From Medicago truncatula (lineage: Eukaryota; Streptophyta; Magnoliopsida; Fabales; Fabaceae), in assembly GCF_003473485.1 (NCBI RefSeq), contig NC_053045.1:35252494-35316493 (forward strand): DNA of 64,000 nucleotides, written 5' to 3'. The notes under the pieces were generated by a model. That model worked only from the letters and a program-made list of their open reading frames with translations, was not told the DNA's origin and ran no database searches. The position numbers and the translations under genes were made by a program. Below, in pieces: positions 24,546 through 36,639 of this stretch (its first letter is position 1; every line of letters begins with the position of its first letter).

Positions 24546-25423
24546 TTAGCAAAAAAAAAAAAATTGATTTTTAACTTTTAAACGAAAAGCTATTCTTCGT
24601 AACTTTTTCAAAAAAATAAATTTCTTTCTAAGAAACTGGAATGTTAAGTATAAGATTTTTAAATTTAAAAAACAAATACTTTTACGATAAGAAACATACT
24701 TGAAAATTAACTTCGGTGTTTTTCTTCAAAAATCTATAAAAATAATCTTTAGTTCTTTTAAAAAAAAAATCATTTATTATTATTTTTAAACAGAATCATT
24801 TATTTTGAAGCCAAAACAAACACATCCTTGCATGCACCCCTATAGGTGAATAGATGTTCACGCCTATAAGTGAATACTATTTTGACCAAAAGAGATATTG
24901 AGGGTATCAAAAAACCTTAATCTTCATTCAATTGCTGGCCTGCAATATCTTTTTTTTTTAGACTTGGGTTTATTAAACGTGCTTTTTCAGTCCAAATAAA
25001 TAAATATAAATAAATAATGTATGTATATAATAAAGAATAGAGTGGTAGTTCTAAACTCAGTAAATGGTTTTATTGTAGAGTTTCATTATGCATATATGAT
25101 TGATGCAAGATGTACATACAATGGTATTAGACCACGTAGTAAATTTTGCAATTAAACAAATGGGACCATATTATCCTGCCACCCACCACCATCAATATCA
25201 TGAGTGAATGGTCGAATATATAACTAAACGAAAATTGAAAGCTCATGTGAACTTGTGGACATGTTAAATCCATTAGCCAATAATGAGTCAGACTCAATAT
25301 GGATCAACTGAAACCGCAGGATAGACCTGTTAAGACTTAAGATAGACTAAAACTCATCATGAAGCACTAGATGCCTAGCTTAAAAAATAAAAATGCATCA
25401 ATAAAGTAAGTGTCTTGATAAGG

Positions 25424-26148
25424 ATTGGGTTTGTTTGTTTTGGGTGAAAGTACAAGGAAAGATTGAAGAAGGATGGAAAGAAGAAGGATTGAGAATCTTT
25501 CCATTGTTTGGAACCACTTTAAAAAGGGGAGGAAGGATGCTGATAGCTGGATCCCACAGCAAAAAATGTTTCCGCTCTATTGTGGACGGAAAGCATATGG
25601 AAGCACTATTTAGACCAAAATTACATGAAAAGCCCTCACTCTCTTGTTCAATCCAATAAAAAAAAAATTAAGCTAATTATTTCTTTTCTCGGATGTTGGT
25701 GAGCTTTGTTCTCTATTATACAAATGTATTCTTAACATGTACATGTATGAAAAAATATACTATAAATCCTTTTCAAAGTAATATTATTATTTTTTTTTGA
25801 TAATTTTCAATGTAATATTAAAACATACTAAATAAAAATTATAATATAAATATTGAAAGTAAATTATGACGGTGTGTCCTATCAAAATAAAAAATGTCGT
25901 ATGGTCTTATATTATCAATAAAAATATAATAATATTTTAATTACTTACATATATATCACCTTCTTACAGGGATATTTTAGTCATTTTATTAACATATAAA
26001 TCTTTCTTTCCTTGCACTCTCACACATACCAAACAACTAAACAATCATCCTACTTTTTACTCTCTTTCTACTCACTTTCTTTCCTTTAACAATCTTTCCT
26101 TACACTTTCTTTCCTTAAACTTTCTTTTACTATCCAAACAAAGCCTAA
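25424..26148. mobile_element. Possible hAT-like element with GGCTTTGTTTGG-type ends
   Basis: The left side is GGGTTTGTTTGTTTTGG and the right side on the minus strand is GGCTTTGTTTGGATAGT. Both are followed by repeated 'aaggaaagattg' purine-rich blocks, giving inverted similarity over about 80 bp. No transposase is present. The target duplication could not be fixed, so the borders are approximate. Confidence 0.5.
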
Positions 26149-28407
26149 AAGTGTAAACAATCGATAATTTTTATATAGAAAAAATTATTTTTGATGTTTT
26201 AATGTGTTGAACATACAAATTTATTTTTAAATTTCTTATCAAGTTTTATAAAGACGTTTGTTAGTATTTTTATAAAGTAATGTTATCACATATACTAATA
26301 CATATTCATTGTGGGCTTTTCAAATTGTGCCTAAAACCACTTCAATATTTTTGGAAATTGCTCTATGCCTTCTTAGTTTTGCTCAAAAATCCTTTGACTT
26401 ATTGGAGCGTAATTTTTTATAGTGTAAAATCTATCAGAAGATAAGGTTCAATCGACATTTTGTTCATTGAATGTTATCTTTCGATAAGCTTATTTTAAAG
26501 GTTGATCAACAAATATCCATCAAAAGACAAATTTGTTGAACTAACCTAAGACCCAAATACCTACATCTCCATTTCTAGGCAAATTACTCAAACCACCCGA
26601 GAATCCACATGAACCTCAACCTATGAAAACCATAACTTCTAGACAATCACAAACTTTCCGGAACATCTCATAACTCAAATACATGCCCACTTCCTCAAAT
26701 TAAGCCTCCACGAACAACTTGTAACCCACCTTGATGTGCATCATTAGAGTTAATTTTAAATCATTCCGCTAACGGTGCAAGCCAGCCAGCCATGACTTAC
26801 TACTTCTTCAAAATGGATGATGAAAGATCTAAAGCTTTTGCCACTATATATTGTTGAACACCTGTGTAATGTAATGCCATGACTTCGTAAGTCTCCTCCA
26901 GAAAACACAACACTCCTCCTTATTCATCCACATCCAAAGAGATTACCAAGTTAATTATAACCCAAAAAACTAGCCACTATTAAAATTGATTAAAATGTCA
27001 ATGTAAAACTCCTCAATTTTCAAACCAAATTCAACCCACCTATGATTCTAGGCGTAGATATTGTGCCCGCTCCCAATAAACCAAAATTCAAACTTCTTAA
27101 AATTTGATCAAAGATTGACATTTTTTTTCATATGTGATGACAAAGCATCATATAACATTTTGACTATGTTTTTTAATAATTTTCGTTGCATTTGAAGACA
27201 AATATGATGATAGATAGAGAAGTTGTCAATGGTTTGAGGAACATTTTGTATTGTTTTCACTCGAGTCATTGTAATTCAATTATATACTAGATCATGCAAC
27301 TTCATGGTGTTTTTAGTATTTTGTAGTGATGAATCATGTAAATCGACAAATTAAGACATCACGTGCAAGATCAAGGATATGAAATTGAACATTAAGGGTT
27401 CTTAGAAGGTTTTTGAAGACATTATAAAGTGAAGAAAATTCATTTTAAGTTCCTAGGAGTTTTCAGACGGAAGAACGATCGAAAACGGGACGAAAACACA
27501 AGAAATCACACCTGAGGAGCTGCCTCAGGCGCCAAGATGCGGGTAAAAACCGCTTTTTGCTTGTTTTCCAAGCTGGATCGGTGCAGAAAGCCCAATTTTC
27601 TTCTCTTAAACCCTAAGTAACCTCATGCTTTTAATAGAGGCTCTTGTACACTATTTTCTGGATTCATAAACATTGAAGGTGAAATCAAGGGTCAACCATC
27701 AGAATTCCAAGGCATGATTCTTCATTCTTTTGTTCTCTCTCTATGGTATGTTTTTCTATAGTTTTTTTATGATATCGATTTCCATGAGCAACTAAACCTC
27801 TTGATTAGGGTTCCACGATGAACCCTTCTTATTTGTTGGAATTTATTAATAAATTTTTTGATTCAGTTTATGCTTTAATTGTGCTCGATTTAAACTAGAT
27901 TATGCATGTTCATTAATTCTTCATCATTCGGTTAACTACACGTGTAACCTTGGGGATTGAACCGTAGGATAAAAGTAGGCCCTGACAGCCCGAAATTGTA
28001 TTTGTTCCATTGGATTTTCTAATTACCACTTCTTATAGAGGTTGAGAAGTTTCAGATTTATACTTCTTCCATCATTACTCTTTTCTTTAAACAAACGTAA
28101 TACACAAGTTATTTAAAGAAACTTTGAAAGAGTTTTATCGTTGGATTCATTAAATCAAAGAAAGCACCACTTAAGTTGTTTGTTTCTTAAAAGATAATTC
28201 CAATAAAGACGAAGAGATGATTCAAGGATTCCCTAATCGATGTTAATCATTTTAATCATAAAACCTAATCTTGCACTGGACCGGGAAATTAAACCCTGCA
28301 ATTCTATTCACTTTTATTTACTTTCATCTTATGAAATAAGTTGTATTAATTACTAAGTTGAACGACAATCCTTGTGAAAAACGATAAACTTACTACTTTA
28401 TTACTTA
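26149..28407. other. Gene-free region, perhaps LTR-retrotransposon-derived
   Basis: No open frame is supported. The 27,400-28,400 part has fewer poly-A/T runs than its surroundings. It also contains phrases such as CTGAGGAGCTGCCTCAGGCG (an imperfect palindrome) and 'accctaagtaacctcatg' that resemble untranslated or LTR sequence of legume retrotransposons. I could not find paired LTRs, a primer-binding site or a polyprotein, so this is only a suggestion. Confidence 0.25.
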
Positions 28408-28647
28408 TTACGATTTGGTACACTTACCAATTTCGTCCACCAATATGCTTGAGTCACTCATCTTAGATATAGCACTATCCATATCGTGAGCATTAGCCTC
28501 ATACTTTTCTTTCAAAACATTACGCAACAAAGAATCATCACCACACCTTAGCTTCCAAACAATTTTCAAAAGGTAAAACTTATTCATTATGTCAAGTCTT
28601 ATATTCATAATTGATAACTGACAAAATAGTTGATTATCATGTTGCAC
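28408..28647 (-). pseudogene. Short LINE ORF2-like fragment
   Basis: The frame includes FYLLKIVWKLRCGDDSLLRN and VLKEKYEANAHDM. This resembles the 'W-R-L ... LW ... VL-KYG' stretch of plant LINE ORF2 proteins. The similarity is short and the flanks give no further domain. Confidence 0.4.
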
Positions 28648-29146
28648 TTAGCTCCCATAATGGATAAGAAATTGAGTGATTGCATTGCCTGAGACGTCTA
28701 ATTAGTGCCTATTTATGATTTATAGATTAAGTTGTTTTTAGTGTTAATTAGTCATTTTGAACTAGTAATGCTTTTCATGAATGTTTGATTATGTAGGAAA
28801 AGGAACGACTCTGAAGATACAGAAAGCTGCAGCGTGGATGAAGATTATTTCGCTGAAGATTTGGAAGTGAAAAGTTCATTTGCATAATGTTGGATTTACT
28901 TGACATATTAACCTTTTTTTGTTAAAGTATCCTCGCACGCTCATTTATATTGTTCTCACAACTTTCCATTTTAAAGTGCGCATTGGTGTATTCCTTAATT
29001 TCATCTCAATTTAAAATATACTTGATTGTTTCCTTTGTGGGTCCCACCTTCCCTTTTTGTCTCTACATACGTTACTTGTATCCGTGTTTTATTTTTGCAA
29101 TTCTCTCACGTGTTCACCAAAAATTTCTTGCATTAATTCCTTGGCT

Positions 29147-29372
29147 TAATTGCCCTTTTCCCCTATCTTCTGCTAATTGTGCGATTTTGCACCCCCTCTT
29201 TTCTTTTGAGCGATTTTGCAACCCATATTTTGCCAATTGTGTTTTGTTCAAAATCATCATTAAAAGAGAGGAAAATGGGCTAAAGATAGGGTGCAAAATC
29301 GCTTAAAAAAGGAAGAGGGGGTGCAAAATCGCACAATTAGCAAAAAGATAGGGGGAAAAAGTGCAATTGAAC
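29147..29372. repeat. Foldback element (inverted repeat, about 225 bp)
   Basis: The left arm 29147-29230 contains CTAATTGTGCGATTTTGCAC. The right arm about 29275-29372 contains its complement GTGCAAAATCGCACAATTAG. The ends TTAATTGCCCTTTTCCCC and, on the minus strand, TTCAATTGCACTTTTTCCCC also pair. A GCGATTTTGCA motif is repeated within each arm. The RNA or single strand would form a long hairpin of more than 80 bp. No coding content. Confidence 0.8.
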
Positions 29373-29419
29373 TCAAATATGGGGTGCAAAATCAGAAAAG
29401 GGGCAAAAATTAGGGTTTG

Positions 29420-30560
29420 TCACCACCATAGATCTACCAAAGTCCTCCTGACTTGAAGGAGAATCTTGAATATAATTTGCATCAGTGACTCCGTCACCCC
29501 AAGGACCAACAATAGGCATATTCGAAAATTTGTTGTGATGTTGGTCATCATTTTGTGTCTCAGCCAGAACAAAATCATCAACCTACAAAGTTTGCTAACT
29601 AACCACTCCAACATAGATATTAGGAACCTCTTCATCATGGTTTAATCCCACAAACATGACATTTGTAACTTACGTAGACCTTATTATAACATCAATAAGC
29701 GAGTCTATTTCTACAACAATTTTATTTTAATCTGCCACTTTGTTTAGCGTACCTCCATGTGGTATGATCACGGCTTCAACCTTCTCAACAGTTGAAGCAG
29801 CAGGCTTAATGATAGGCTGCACTTTGGGAATTTGATACTTGCAATTCTTAACATAATGTCCAACAATCTGACATGAGTTACAGAATGGGGGAAGTTTTTC
29901 AAACTCAACATCCACATAGAAATCAAAATCCTTCCTTTCAACCAAGATTCTTTCACGCATCTCTAAGGTTAGATCAACCTCTATTAGAACTCTAGCATAA
30001 TGACCAAAAGTTCTCTTGCTAGTTACCTCATCAAGTGCCAAAGGAATTCCTAGAGCCCCTGCTATTTCAAACAATGTTTTTTTGCACCAATATTCTTGAG
30101 AAAGACCATGAAGGTGAATCCATGTTTGAGCAATTGTTTGTTGCACCTTATGAGGATTGAAGTCGGCAGTCTAAGCAAATTCTACGAAGGAAACACAGTG
30201 AGAAATTCCAAGCACCAATATATCGAACTGCACTTAGATCATCTAAGGATGAAAAAACAAATTCAAAGTAACCTTTACCTAATGAAGCCATGGACCTTTA
30301 GTTTGCCAAAACTTTGAGATTCTTTCTTTCAAGTCCAGAATACGCACGGGGGAAGAACCCTTTGGAAGAGTGAACCTCCCATTAAGGACATTTTGACAGT
30401 CTAAGAATTCACTCAAAACTTCATCTTTAGAAATTCTTATTGAGAGTTGCTCGCCTTTCAAACAAGGCTTAGGCAATTGTGAATTAGGAATGCTGCACGA
30501 ATTAGTTAGAGCTTGAGCAAACAATTTTGTAACCCTCGACTGTAGAGTGGTGGAAGCCAT
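29420..30560 (-). pseudogene. LINE ORF1 relic (DUF4283-like domain and zinc knuckle)
   Basis: Reading on the minus strand, the frame from 30560 starts MASTTLQSRVTKLFAQAL and contains RISKDEVLSEFLDCQNVLNG. The frame from 30146 continues with TWIHLHGLSQEYW and a CX2CX4HX4C zinc knuckle, CNSCQIVGHYVKNC (29841-29882). This order matches the ORF1 (Gag-like, nucleic-acid-binding) protein of plant L1-type LINEs. A frame change near 30150-30280 and later stops show it is dead. Sequence to about 30,890 may be its 5' untranslated region. ORF2 (endonuclease and reverse transcriptase) is absent; homology stops near 29,420, next to the foldback element. Confidence 0.8.
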
Positions 30561-30890
30561 AAGAACTCACATAACAAAGACCAGACAAGCACATAATAGA
30601 ACAACAAATCCGAATCAATCTTAACCCAACAACTAGTAACAATGACAATAAAGCCACCTGAAACACAAACCCACTTCACAGATTAACAAGGATACAATTA
30701 CCGTAATGAAGAATGGAAGCTCCGAGGTGTTCAACAGATTTCGTCTCCGTCGTGATTACTGTTTACACACATGAAAAGGAAACCACAACTTTGATTCACG
30801 ATCGAAACCTGCAATCAAAGCTTTGATTTGCTTCAAGATTTGATTTAGATGGTGAAATGGTTCGACGACTACTGTTCATCTCCAACGTCA

Positions 30891-33066
30891 CATGAAAAAC
30901 CCATCGGCGATCAGCGGAAGGAAGCGTTTTTTGGTGGTTTGGCGGAGCGCCGCTTGCTCTCTACGCATAAGGACTTCTCGACGGTGAGCGGTCATGAGAT
31001 CCAAGTCCCTTTTACAAAAAAAAGAAGCAAACGGTCTCGTTTGGATATGTCTCATAAACATTCCACAAAGAATATTGACGTACATAAATTCTTTTTGAAA
31101 TCACTTTCGGGATAGATGTACCTCTTACAATTGATGATGGAATTAAGAATAAATGTAAAAATTGTGTTATGTTATTTTGACGCACATGTTTAATAACAAA
31201 ATTCGTCAACAAATTGAATGGTTAACATGGTTCAAATATATAGATAATTAAACTCATTTGACAAATAACTAATTTAACACTATCCTTCAAAAAAAAAAAA
31301 AACTAATTTAACACTATCACAACTTATTGACATCTACACTATAACAAACTCAACCATTATTTTAAATCTTATTAAGTAGGTGTTCAAATATACAAATATA
31401 GCCCTTTCGGATAGAAAGAAAAAAAAAGACACATATAGTCATTAACCATCCAAAATTTGTGTTCTATTATATATAATTTTCAAACAAACAATGAATTGGT
31501 TCCGATAGTAAGAATATGAATTTTTTAGATAAGTGGTTATGCATTTGATCATCGACTATTGCATATGAAAAAAAGTTGTTCACAATAGGATAACCCACGT
31601 TGTATGCCTCATAAGTTATTCGATAAAAATTAATCACTGTTACAACGATAGAAACTTCGTACTGATAACATAATAATCCAAGATATATGATTGTCAGGGG
31701 TCCAAATACACAATTTTTTCTTTCTTTAAGTAAATAAGAATTTCACCATTTTAAAATGAATAAGGGAATAATTCAAATCCAAACTCCAATATATATTGCA
31801 ATGTAATATACATGATATTTAGGCGTAAAAATACTTGATATTTACTAATCATAATTTGTATTCAAATATCGATGTAAAATTTATTATTTATGTAAAAAAA
31901 AAAAAAACTACAGGACAATATATTAAAATTAATTTGTTAATTTATATTCCCACATGCAGAGGCTACAGCGGAAGGAAGTTTCGTTCTGGTTTCCTCCTTT
32001 CCTTTGACAGAATGTGGTCTCCAAGCTATCGCAATATTTCAGTCAAAAAAGGAAAACCAACTCACGCAATATTTCCCTTTTTTTTATAAAAATAACGCAA
32101 TATTTCCCTTAAAAAACAAAACAAACGCAATATTTTTTTAATCGATGAAAAGGATCAATCAATAATAACAGAACCCACGCGGCTACTCGACGCTGATTAT
32201 TCGTCATTGCAAATCAAATACGTACGTTGATTGATGTTATTAAAAAATAATTTTTTTGTTTTCATATATTTATTTATAAACTACAAAAATATATTATTTT
32301 AAGAACACTTAAAAATGGATTTAATCATTCTTTCTTGTGTGAAATGGATGTCGTCTACGGAAAATGCTACATTTCTGTATAACTACAGAAAATGCTAAAA
32401 TCTCAAATTAGAAAGAATTGCAATCATTTACCAAAAAAAAAAAGAAAGAAAGAATTGCAATCAATCACAAACATCTTTTTTTTTTTTTTTTTTTTATTTT
32501 ATTTTAAATTTAACATTATTGCATTTCTAAAATTGAAAATCACTTTTTCCAATTCTTACAAATGATGTTAAGTACAAATTTAATTATTATACAAACAATG
32601 TAATGATAACATATTTTTATGTTGATAATTTTTTATTTTTTTTGGTACATGTTGATAAAAATTTAATATATTTCTAATAAAATACTGTTATATCTATCTT
32701 AATATTAATGAATGACGTTGCATATTAATCTCTTTAAAAGCTATACCCTCTCAATTTAAAACTGTTTTATTCAATTTTCCATAAAAACATATTTTCTTAT
32801 AAAAAAAGCATGATATGACTTTTCTAGGTATAAACAAGGTATCTTTCACTCGCATAAATATTGACACTAATCCCTCGACCATTAAGTGATCAAAATGGGA
32901 GGCAAACTTTTCTTTAAGAGTTTTAAGTTTTAACGTTGATGTATGTTTCAAGACTAAATTTGAATCTTGAACCTTGGTTAAATTCGAATAAACCCGTAAC
33001 ATCTCATCTAAGCGCTCTTGAATGCATGTTATACTTGTAGTTAGATTAGAACATCACTCACTAACA
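30891..33066. other. Gene-free stretch
   Basis: No coding content is recognised. The block AAAACTAATTTAACACTATC occurs twice around 31268 and 31299. A T-run of about 20 lies at 32477-32496. Confidence 0.45.
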
Positions 33067-33199
33067 TTTTTTTTTTGTCAAGTATTCCAGTGACTAGAGC
33101 TCACACATTTAAATATGGATAAGGGAGGTGTCCGAAGTTCGAACCCCGACCCCTGCATATATTATGCGTTGTCCCTACCAATTAAGCTAAGCTCACGTA
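33067..33199 (-). mobile_element. tRNA-derived SINE, near full length, minus strand
   Basis: On the minus strand it starts GTGAGCTTAGCTTAATTGGT (A-box region), then ACAACGCATAATATATGCAG, a B-box-like GGGTTCGAACTTC, and a tail CTCTAGTCACTGG-AATACTTGAC running into a poly-A (plus-strand T-run 33067-33076). It is the same family as the SINE at 22.5 kb. Confidence 0.8.
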
Positions 33200-33670
33200 G
33201 ACTTTATTATACCATCCTTATTTCGTATTTGTATTTAAAATTGAATATGTAACTAAAAAAATAAAGAACTTTAGTTAGATGGTAATCTAAAACTAATTCA
33301 CATCCACGATATGTAGTTATCAAACTTTTATTTTAAATCTATATTCTCACAACCTTATAAAATACTAACATTAATCTAAAAATTAAATTTAGTCTTTCTT
33401 TACTTTAAAATTAAATTCAGTCATGATCCCAATAAATAAAAGAAAAGTCATTTTCCACATTTCAAAAAAAAAAAAATTTTTAAACTAGCTCATTCAAAAG
33501 AACAATAATTTTAAAATTTTGTTTTTTTTGACTGAAAATAACAATTTTAAATAAAGAAGTAAATATATTTATAATTTAATAATTTAAAAAAAAAGTGGGC
33601 CCATGAGACATATTCGAAGTCCAATTGATTAGTTACGGGCCCAATTCACCACCTTCCTCCTATTCCCCCC

Positions 33671-33679
33671 TATATAAAT
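33671..33679 (+). promoter_or_regulatory. TATA box of the arginine decarboxylase gene
   Basis: TATATAAAT is preceded by a C-run and followed by C/T-rich sequence, which is typical of plant transcript starts. It implies transcription from about 33,700 and a 5' leader of about 480 nt. Long leaders are known for plant ADC genes. Confidence 0.6.
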
Positions 33680-33693
33680 TCCCTTCTCCAGCC

Positions 33694-33837
33694 ATGCATT
33701 CTTCGCTCACTTCCTCCTCCTTTCACATTTCACAACACACGTCTTCCAATTTCAATCACATATCTTTAACAACCTCTTCCCTCAAATTTCTCCTTTGTTC
33801 CTATAACATTTACCCATTCCTTATTCCTCTCTTATAA
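33694..33837 (+). other. Possible upstream ORF near the ADC transcript start
   Basis: An ATG at 33694 opens a Ser/Thr/His-rich frame of 47 codons ending TAA at 33837, far upstream of the main ATG. Whether it is in the mRNA depends on the exact start site, which by TATA spacing falls about here. Confidence 0.25.
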
Positions 33838-34063
33838 CCGTTTTCTCTCCCTCAACCACAAACACAAACACCAATTTTCATATATTACTACATTCATAGA
33901 TCTACTTTTACCTTACTGCTTAATTACCTTTCACAAATCTCAATTACCTCAATAAAAAAATACCCATCTTCTTCTGATTGATAGTTGTGGGGATTAATTT
34001 TGTTACTCAGAGATTGTTAGGGAAGTTCTCTTTTTTTTATTAGATCTCTCTCTGTCTTCTTTT

Positions 34064-34110
34064 GGGGGGGTAGCCGGGGCTTTTGCCTCGGCGGGTTTCA
34101 AAGCCCCCAC
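34064..34110 (+). promoter_or_regulatory. GC-rich hairpin in the ADC 5' leader (ADC-box-like)
   Basis: A run of seven G is followed by TAGCCGGGGCTTTTGCCTCG and GCGGGTTTCAAAGCCCCC. GGGGCTTTTG (34076-34085) pairs with CAAAGCCCC (34099-34107) with one bulged base. The loop CCTCGGCGGG can pair internally. It stands out sharply from the T-rich leader and ends about 70 nt before the start codon. A GC-rich block of about 50 nt of this kind, conserved in land-plant ADC leaders and repressing translation, has been described as the ADC-box, with a Ralstonia TAL effector bypassing it. That attribution is from memory. Confidence 0.75.
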
Positions 34111-34181
34111 TTTCACAATCTTACAAAAAAAAACCTAATTTTTTTTTTTGTTTTAACCTCATTTTTTTTGTTACGGAAAAG

Positions 34182-36374
34182 ATGCCGGCTTTAGCTTGTG
34201 TTGATGTCACTACTGCCCTCCTTCCTCCTCCCGGCTACGCTCTCGCCGGAGATACAACAACTCTTCCGCCGCCTCTCACATTCACCACCACCCCCGGCGT
34301 GACAGCAATCAACAACAACGGAGATGAAGTTTCTGACACCAATTGGTCACCTTCACTTTCTGCAAAATTGTTCAAAGTTGATGGCTGGGGTTTCCCTTAC
34401 TTCGGTGTGAACACAGCCGGAGATATCTCCGTCAGGCCACATGGCTCTGCGACGATGTCTCACCAGGAGATTGATTTGTTGAAGGTTGTGAAAAAGGCTT
34501 CCGATCCGAAATGCTGTGGTGGATTGGGTTTACAGCTGCCTCTCCTTGTTCGTTTTCCAGATGTTTTGAAAGATAGGCTTGAATCTCTTCACGCTGCGTT
34601 CGTTGGCGCGATTCAATTGCATGGGTATGAGAATCATTACCAAGGTGTTTATCCTGTAAAGTGTAATCAGGATAGGTTTGTTGTAGAGGATATTGTTGAA
34701 TTTGGTTCGCAGTTTCGGTTTGGATTGGAAGCTGGATCGAAGCCTGAATTGCTTTTGGCTATGAGCTGTTTGTGTAAAGGTAACAGAGAAGCTTTTCTGA
34801 TTTGTAATGGTTTTAAGGACAGTGAATATATTTCATTGGCTTTGATTGCGAGGAAGCTTGCTTTGAACAGTGTTATTGTTCTTGAGCAAGAGGAAGAGCT
34901 TGATATGGTGGTTGAGATTAGCAACAAGCTTTGTATTCGTCCTGTGATCGGTGTTCGCGCGAAGCTGAGGACCAAACATTCTGGCCATTTTGGTTCAACT
35001 TCTGGTGATAAAGGTAAATTTGGTTTAACAACAATTCAGATTTTGCGTGTGGTGAAGAAACTTGAACAATTAGATATGCTTGATTGTCTCCAATTGTTGC
35101 ATTTTCATATTGGGTCTCAAATTCCCACCACTGAATTGCTTGCTGATGGTGTTGGGGAAGCTGCACAGATTTACTGTGAATTGCTTCGTTTGGGTGCCCA
35201 GATGAGGGTTTTAGATATTGGGGGTGGTTTGGGAATAGATTATGATGGTTCGAAATCTAGTGATTCGGATTTATCTGTTGCTTATGGGTTAGAAGAGTAT
35301 GCTGCAGCTGTTGTTCATGCTGTGAAGTATGTATGCGATCGTAGGAACGTGAAGCATCCTGTGATTTGTAGCGAGAGTGGTAGGGCCATTGTGTCTCATC
35401 ATTCTGTTTTGATTTTTGAGGCTATTGGTGCAAGTTCAAAGAGTGCCCCTTCATTGTCCTCCATTGGATTGCAGTATTTAGGAGAAGGGCTCTCTGAGGA
35501 GGCACTTGCTGATTATCAGAACATATCGGCTGCTACGCTTCATGGCGACCATGAAGCTTGTTTGCTCTATACCGATCAATTCAAGAAACACTGTGTTGAG
35601 CAATTCAAGCAAGGGACTTTAGGGATTGAACAACTTGCTGCAGTTGATGGTTTGTGTGATCTGATAACGGAGACAATTGGGGTTAAGGATCAAGTTAGGA
35701 AGTACCACATGAATCTTTCTGTGTTCACCTCCATTCCTGATTTTTGGAGCATAGATCAGTTGTTTCCCATAATCCCCATTCATCGTTTGGATGAGAAACC
35801 AACTGCTAGGGGAATTTTGTCTGACTTGACTTGTGACAGTGATGGGAAGATTGACAAGTTCATTGGTGGTGAGTCAAGCTTGCCACTGCATGAATTGGAA
35901 GGACATGGTGGAGGATATTATCTGGGAATGTTCTTGGGTGGGGCTTATGAGGAGGCACTTGGTGGGTTGCACAACCTGTTTGGTGGCCCTAGTGTTGTTA
36001 GGGTGTTGCAGAGCGATGGTCCACATGGTTTCGCAGTTACACGTGCTGTGGCTGGACCGTCTTCTGCAGATGTCCTCCGAGTGATGCAGCACGAGCCGCA
36101 GCTCATGTTTGAGACGCTTAAGCACCGTGCACTTGAGTTTTGTGGACAACATGATGATGACAGTGTGGTGGGTGCAGCAGGGTTGGCAAATTGTCTAGCT
36201 CGATCCTTTGATAACATGCCTTATCTGGTTTCATCATCGGCTTGTTGCTTGAATGCTGTCACTAACAATGATGGTTTTTACTACTGTTCTGGTGATGATT
36301 TTAGTGCAGATTCAGCTTCTGCTGCTACTTCTGTTGCTGGAGAAGATGAGCATTGGTCTTATTGCTGTGCTTGA
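34182..36374 (+). CDS. ADC: Arginine decarboxylase (biosynthetic, PLP-dependent)
   Basis: Converts arginine to agmatine and CO2, the first step of the plant agmatine route to putrescine and polyamines. The single intron-less frame gives 730 residues, close to other legume ADCs. The start is the ATG at 34182 because MPALACVD is the standard plant ADC N-terminus; upstream the frame is open only from a TTG at 34083, after a TAG at 34071. Visible motifs are YPVKCNQ with the PLP-binding Lys160, the HFHIGSQ strand (307-313), the glycine-rich [10 protein letters not shown] (347-356), SESGRA (397-402) and [11 protein letters not shown] with the likely catalytic Cys550. The N-terminal about 60 residues are low-complexity and may be a plastid-targeting or processed region. 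Fold III (alanine racemase-like barrel) decarboxylase. A hairpin precedes the start codon and probably limits translation. Confidence 0.97.
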   Translation: MPALACVDVTTALLPPPGYALAGDTTTLPPPLTFTTTPGVTAINNNGDEVSDTNWSPSLSAKLFKVDGWGFPYFGVNTAGDISVRPHGSATMSHQEIDLLKVVKKASDPKCCGGLGLQLPLLVRFPDVLKDRLESLHAAFVGAIQLHGYENHYQGVYPVKCNQDRFVVEDIVEFGSQFRFGLEAGSKPELLLAMSCLCKGNREAFLICNGFKDSEYISLALIARKLALNSVIVLEQEEELDMVVEISNKLCIRPVIGVRAKLRTKHSGHFGSTSGDKGKFGLTTIQILRVVKKLEQLDMLDCLQLLHFHIGSQIPTTELLADGVGEAAQIYCELLRLGAQMRVLDIGGGLGIDYDGSKSSDSDLSVAYGLEEYAAAVVHAVKYVCDRRNVKHPVICSESGRAIVSHHSVLIFEAIGASSKSAPSLSSIGLQYLGEGLSEEALADYQNISAATLHGDHEACLLYTDQFKKHCVEQFKQGTLGIEQLAAVDGLCDLITETIGVKDQVRKYHMNLSVFTSIPDFWSIDQLFPIIPIHRLDEKPTARGILSDLTCDSDGKIDKFIGGESSLPLHELEGHGGGYYLGMFLGGAYEEALGGLHNLFGGPSVVRVLQSDGPHGFAVTRAVAGPSSADVLRVMQHEPQLMFETLKHRALEFCGQHDDDSVVGAAGLANCLARSFDNMPYLVSSSACCLNAVTNNDGFYYCSGDDFSADSASAATSVAGEDEHWSYCCA

Positions 36375-36618
36375 GTTTCGTCTTTTAGCATTCCCTTTTC
36401 ATTATGCTGTTGTTGGTTGTTGTCATGGTGGTCTTTTTTTTGTTATTTTAAGATTCTGTTTTGTTTTTTTTTTTGGTTTAGTTACAGGATGTAAGAAGAA
36501 GCAGAACAGGGTTCTTATGTGCCTTTGTTTGCAATTTCGACATGTTCATGTTCATTTCTGTCATGTTGAATTCTAGTGTAGCCAATTAAAAAATTGTTGC
36601 TTTGATTTTTATGTTTAG

Positions 36619-36624
36619 AATAAA
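36619..36624 (+). terminator. Likely ADC polyadenylation signal
   Basis: AATAAA occurs about 245 bp after the ADC stop codon and is followed by AT-rich sequence. Plant signals are loose, so the exact site is uncertain. Confidence 0.4.
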
Positions 36625-36639
36625 TAAACAATTCAACTT

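Noticed and set aside
27480..28340. Solo LTR of a legume retrotransposon
   Set aside because: No TG...CA ends, target duplication or second copy could be found, so it was left as a low-confidence remark.
34083..34181. 33-residue N-terminal extension of ADC from a TTG
   Set aside because: Plant ADCs start MPALACV. The extension is low-complexity, begins inside the hairpin and follows an in-frame TAG.
34667..36217. Several minus-strand and second-frame ORFs over ADC
   Set aside because: They are shadows of the single long ADC exon.
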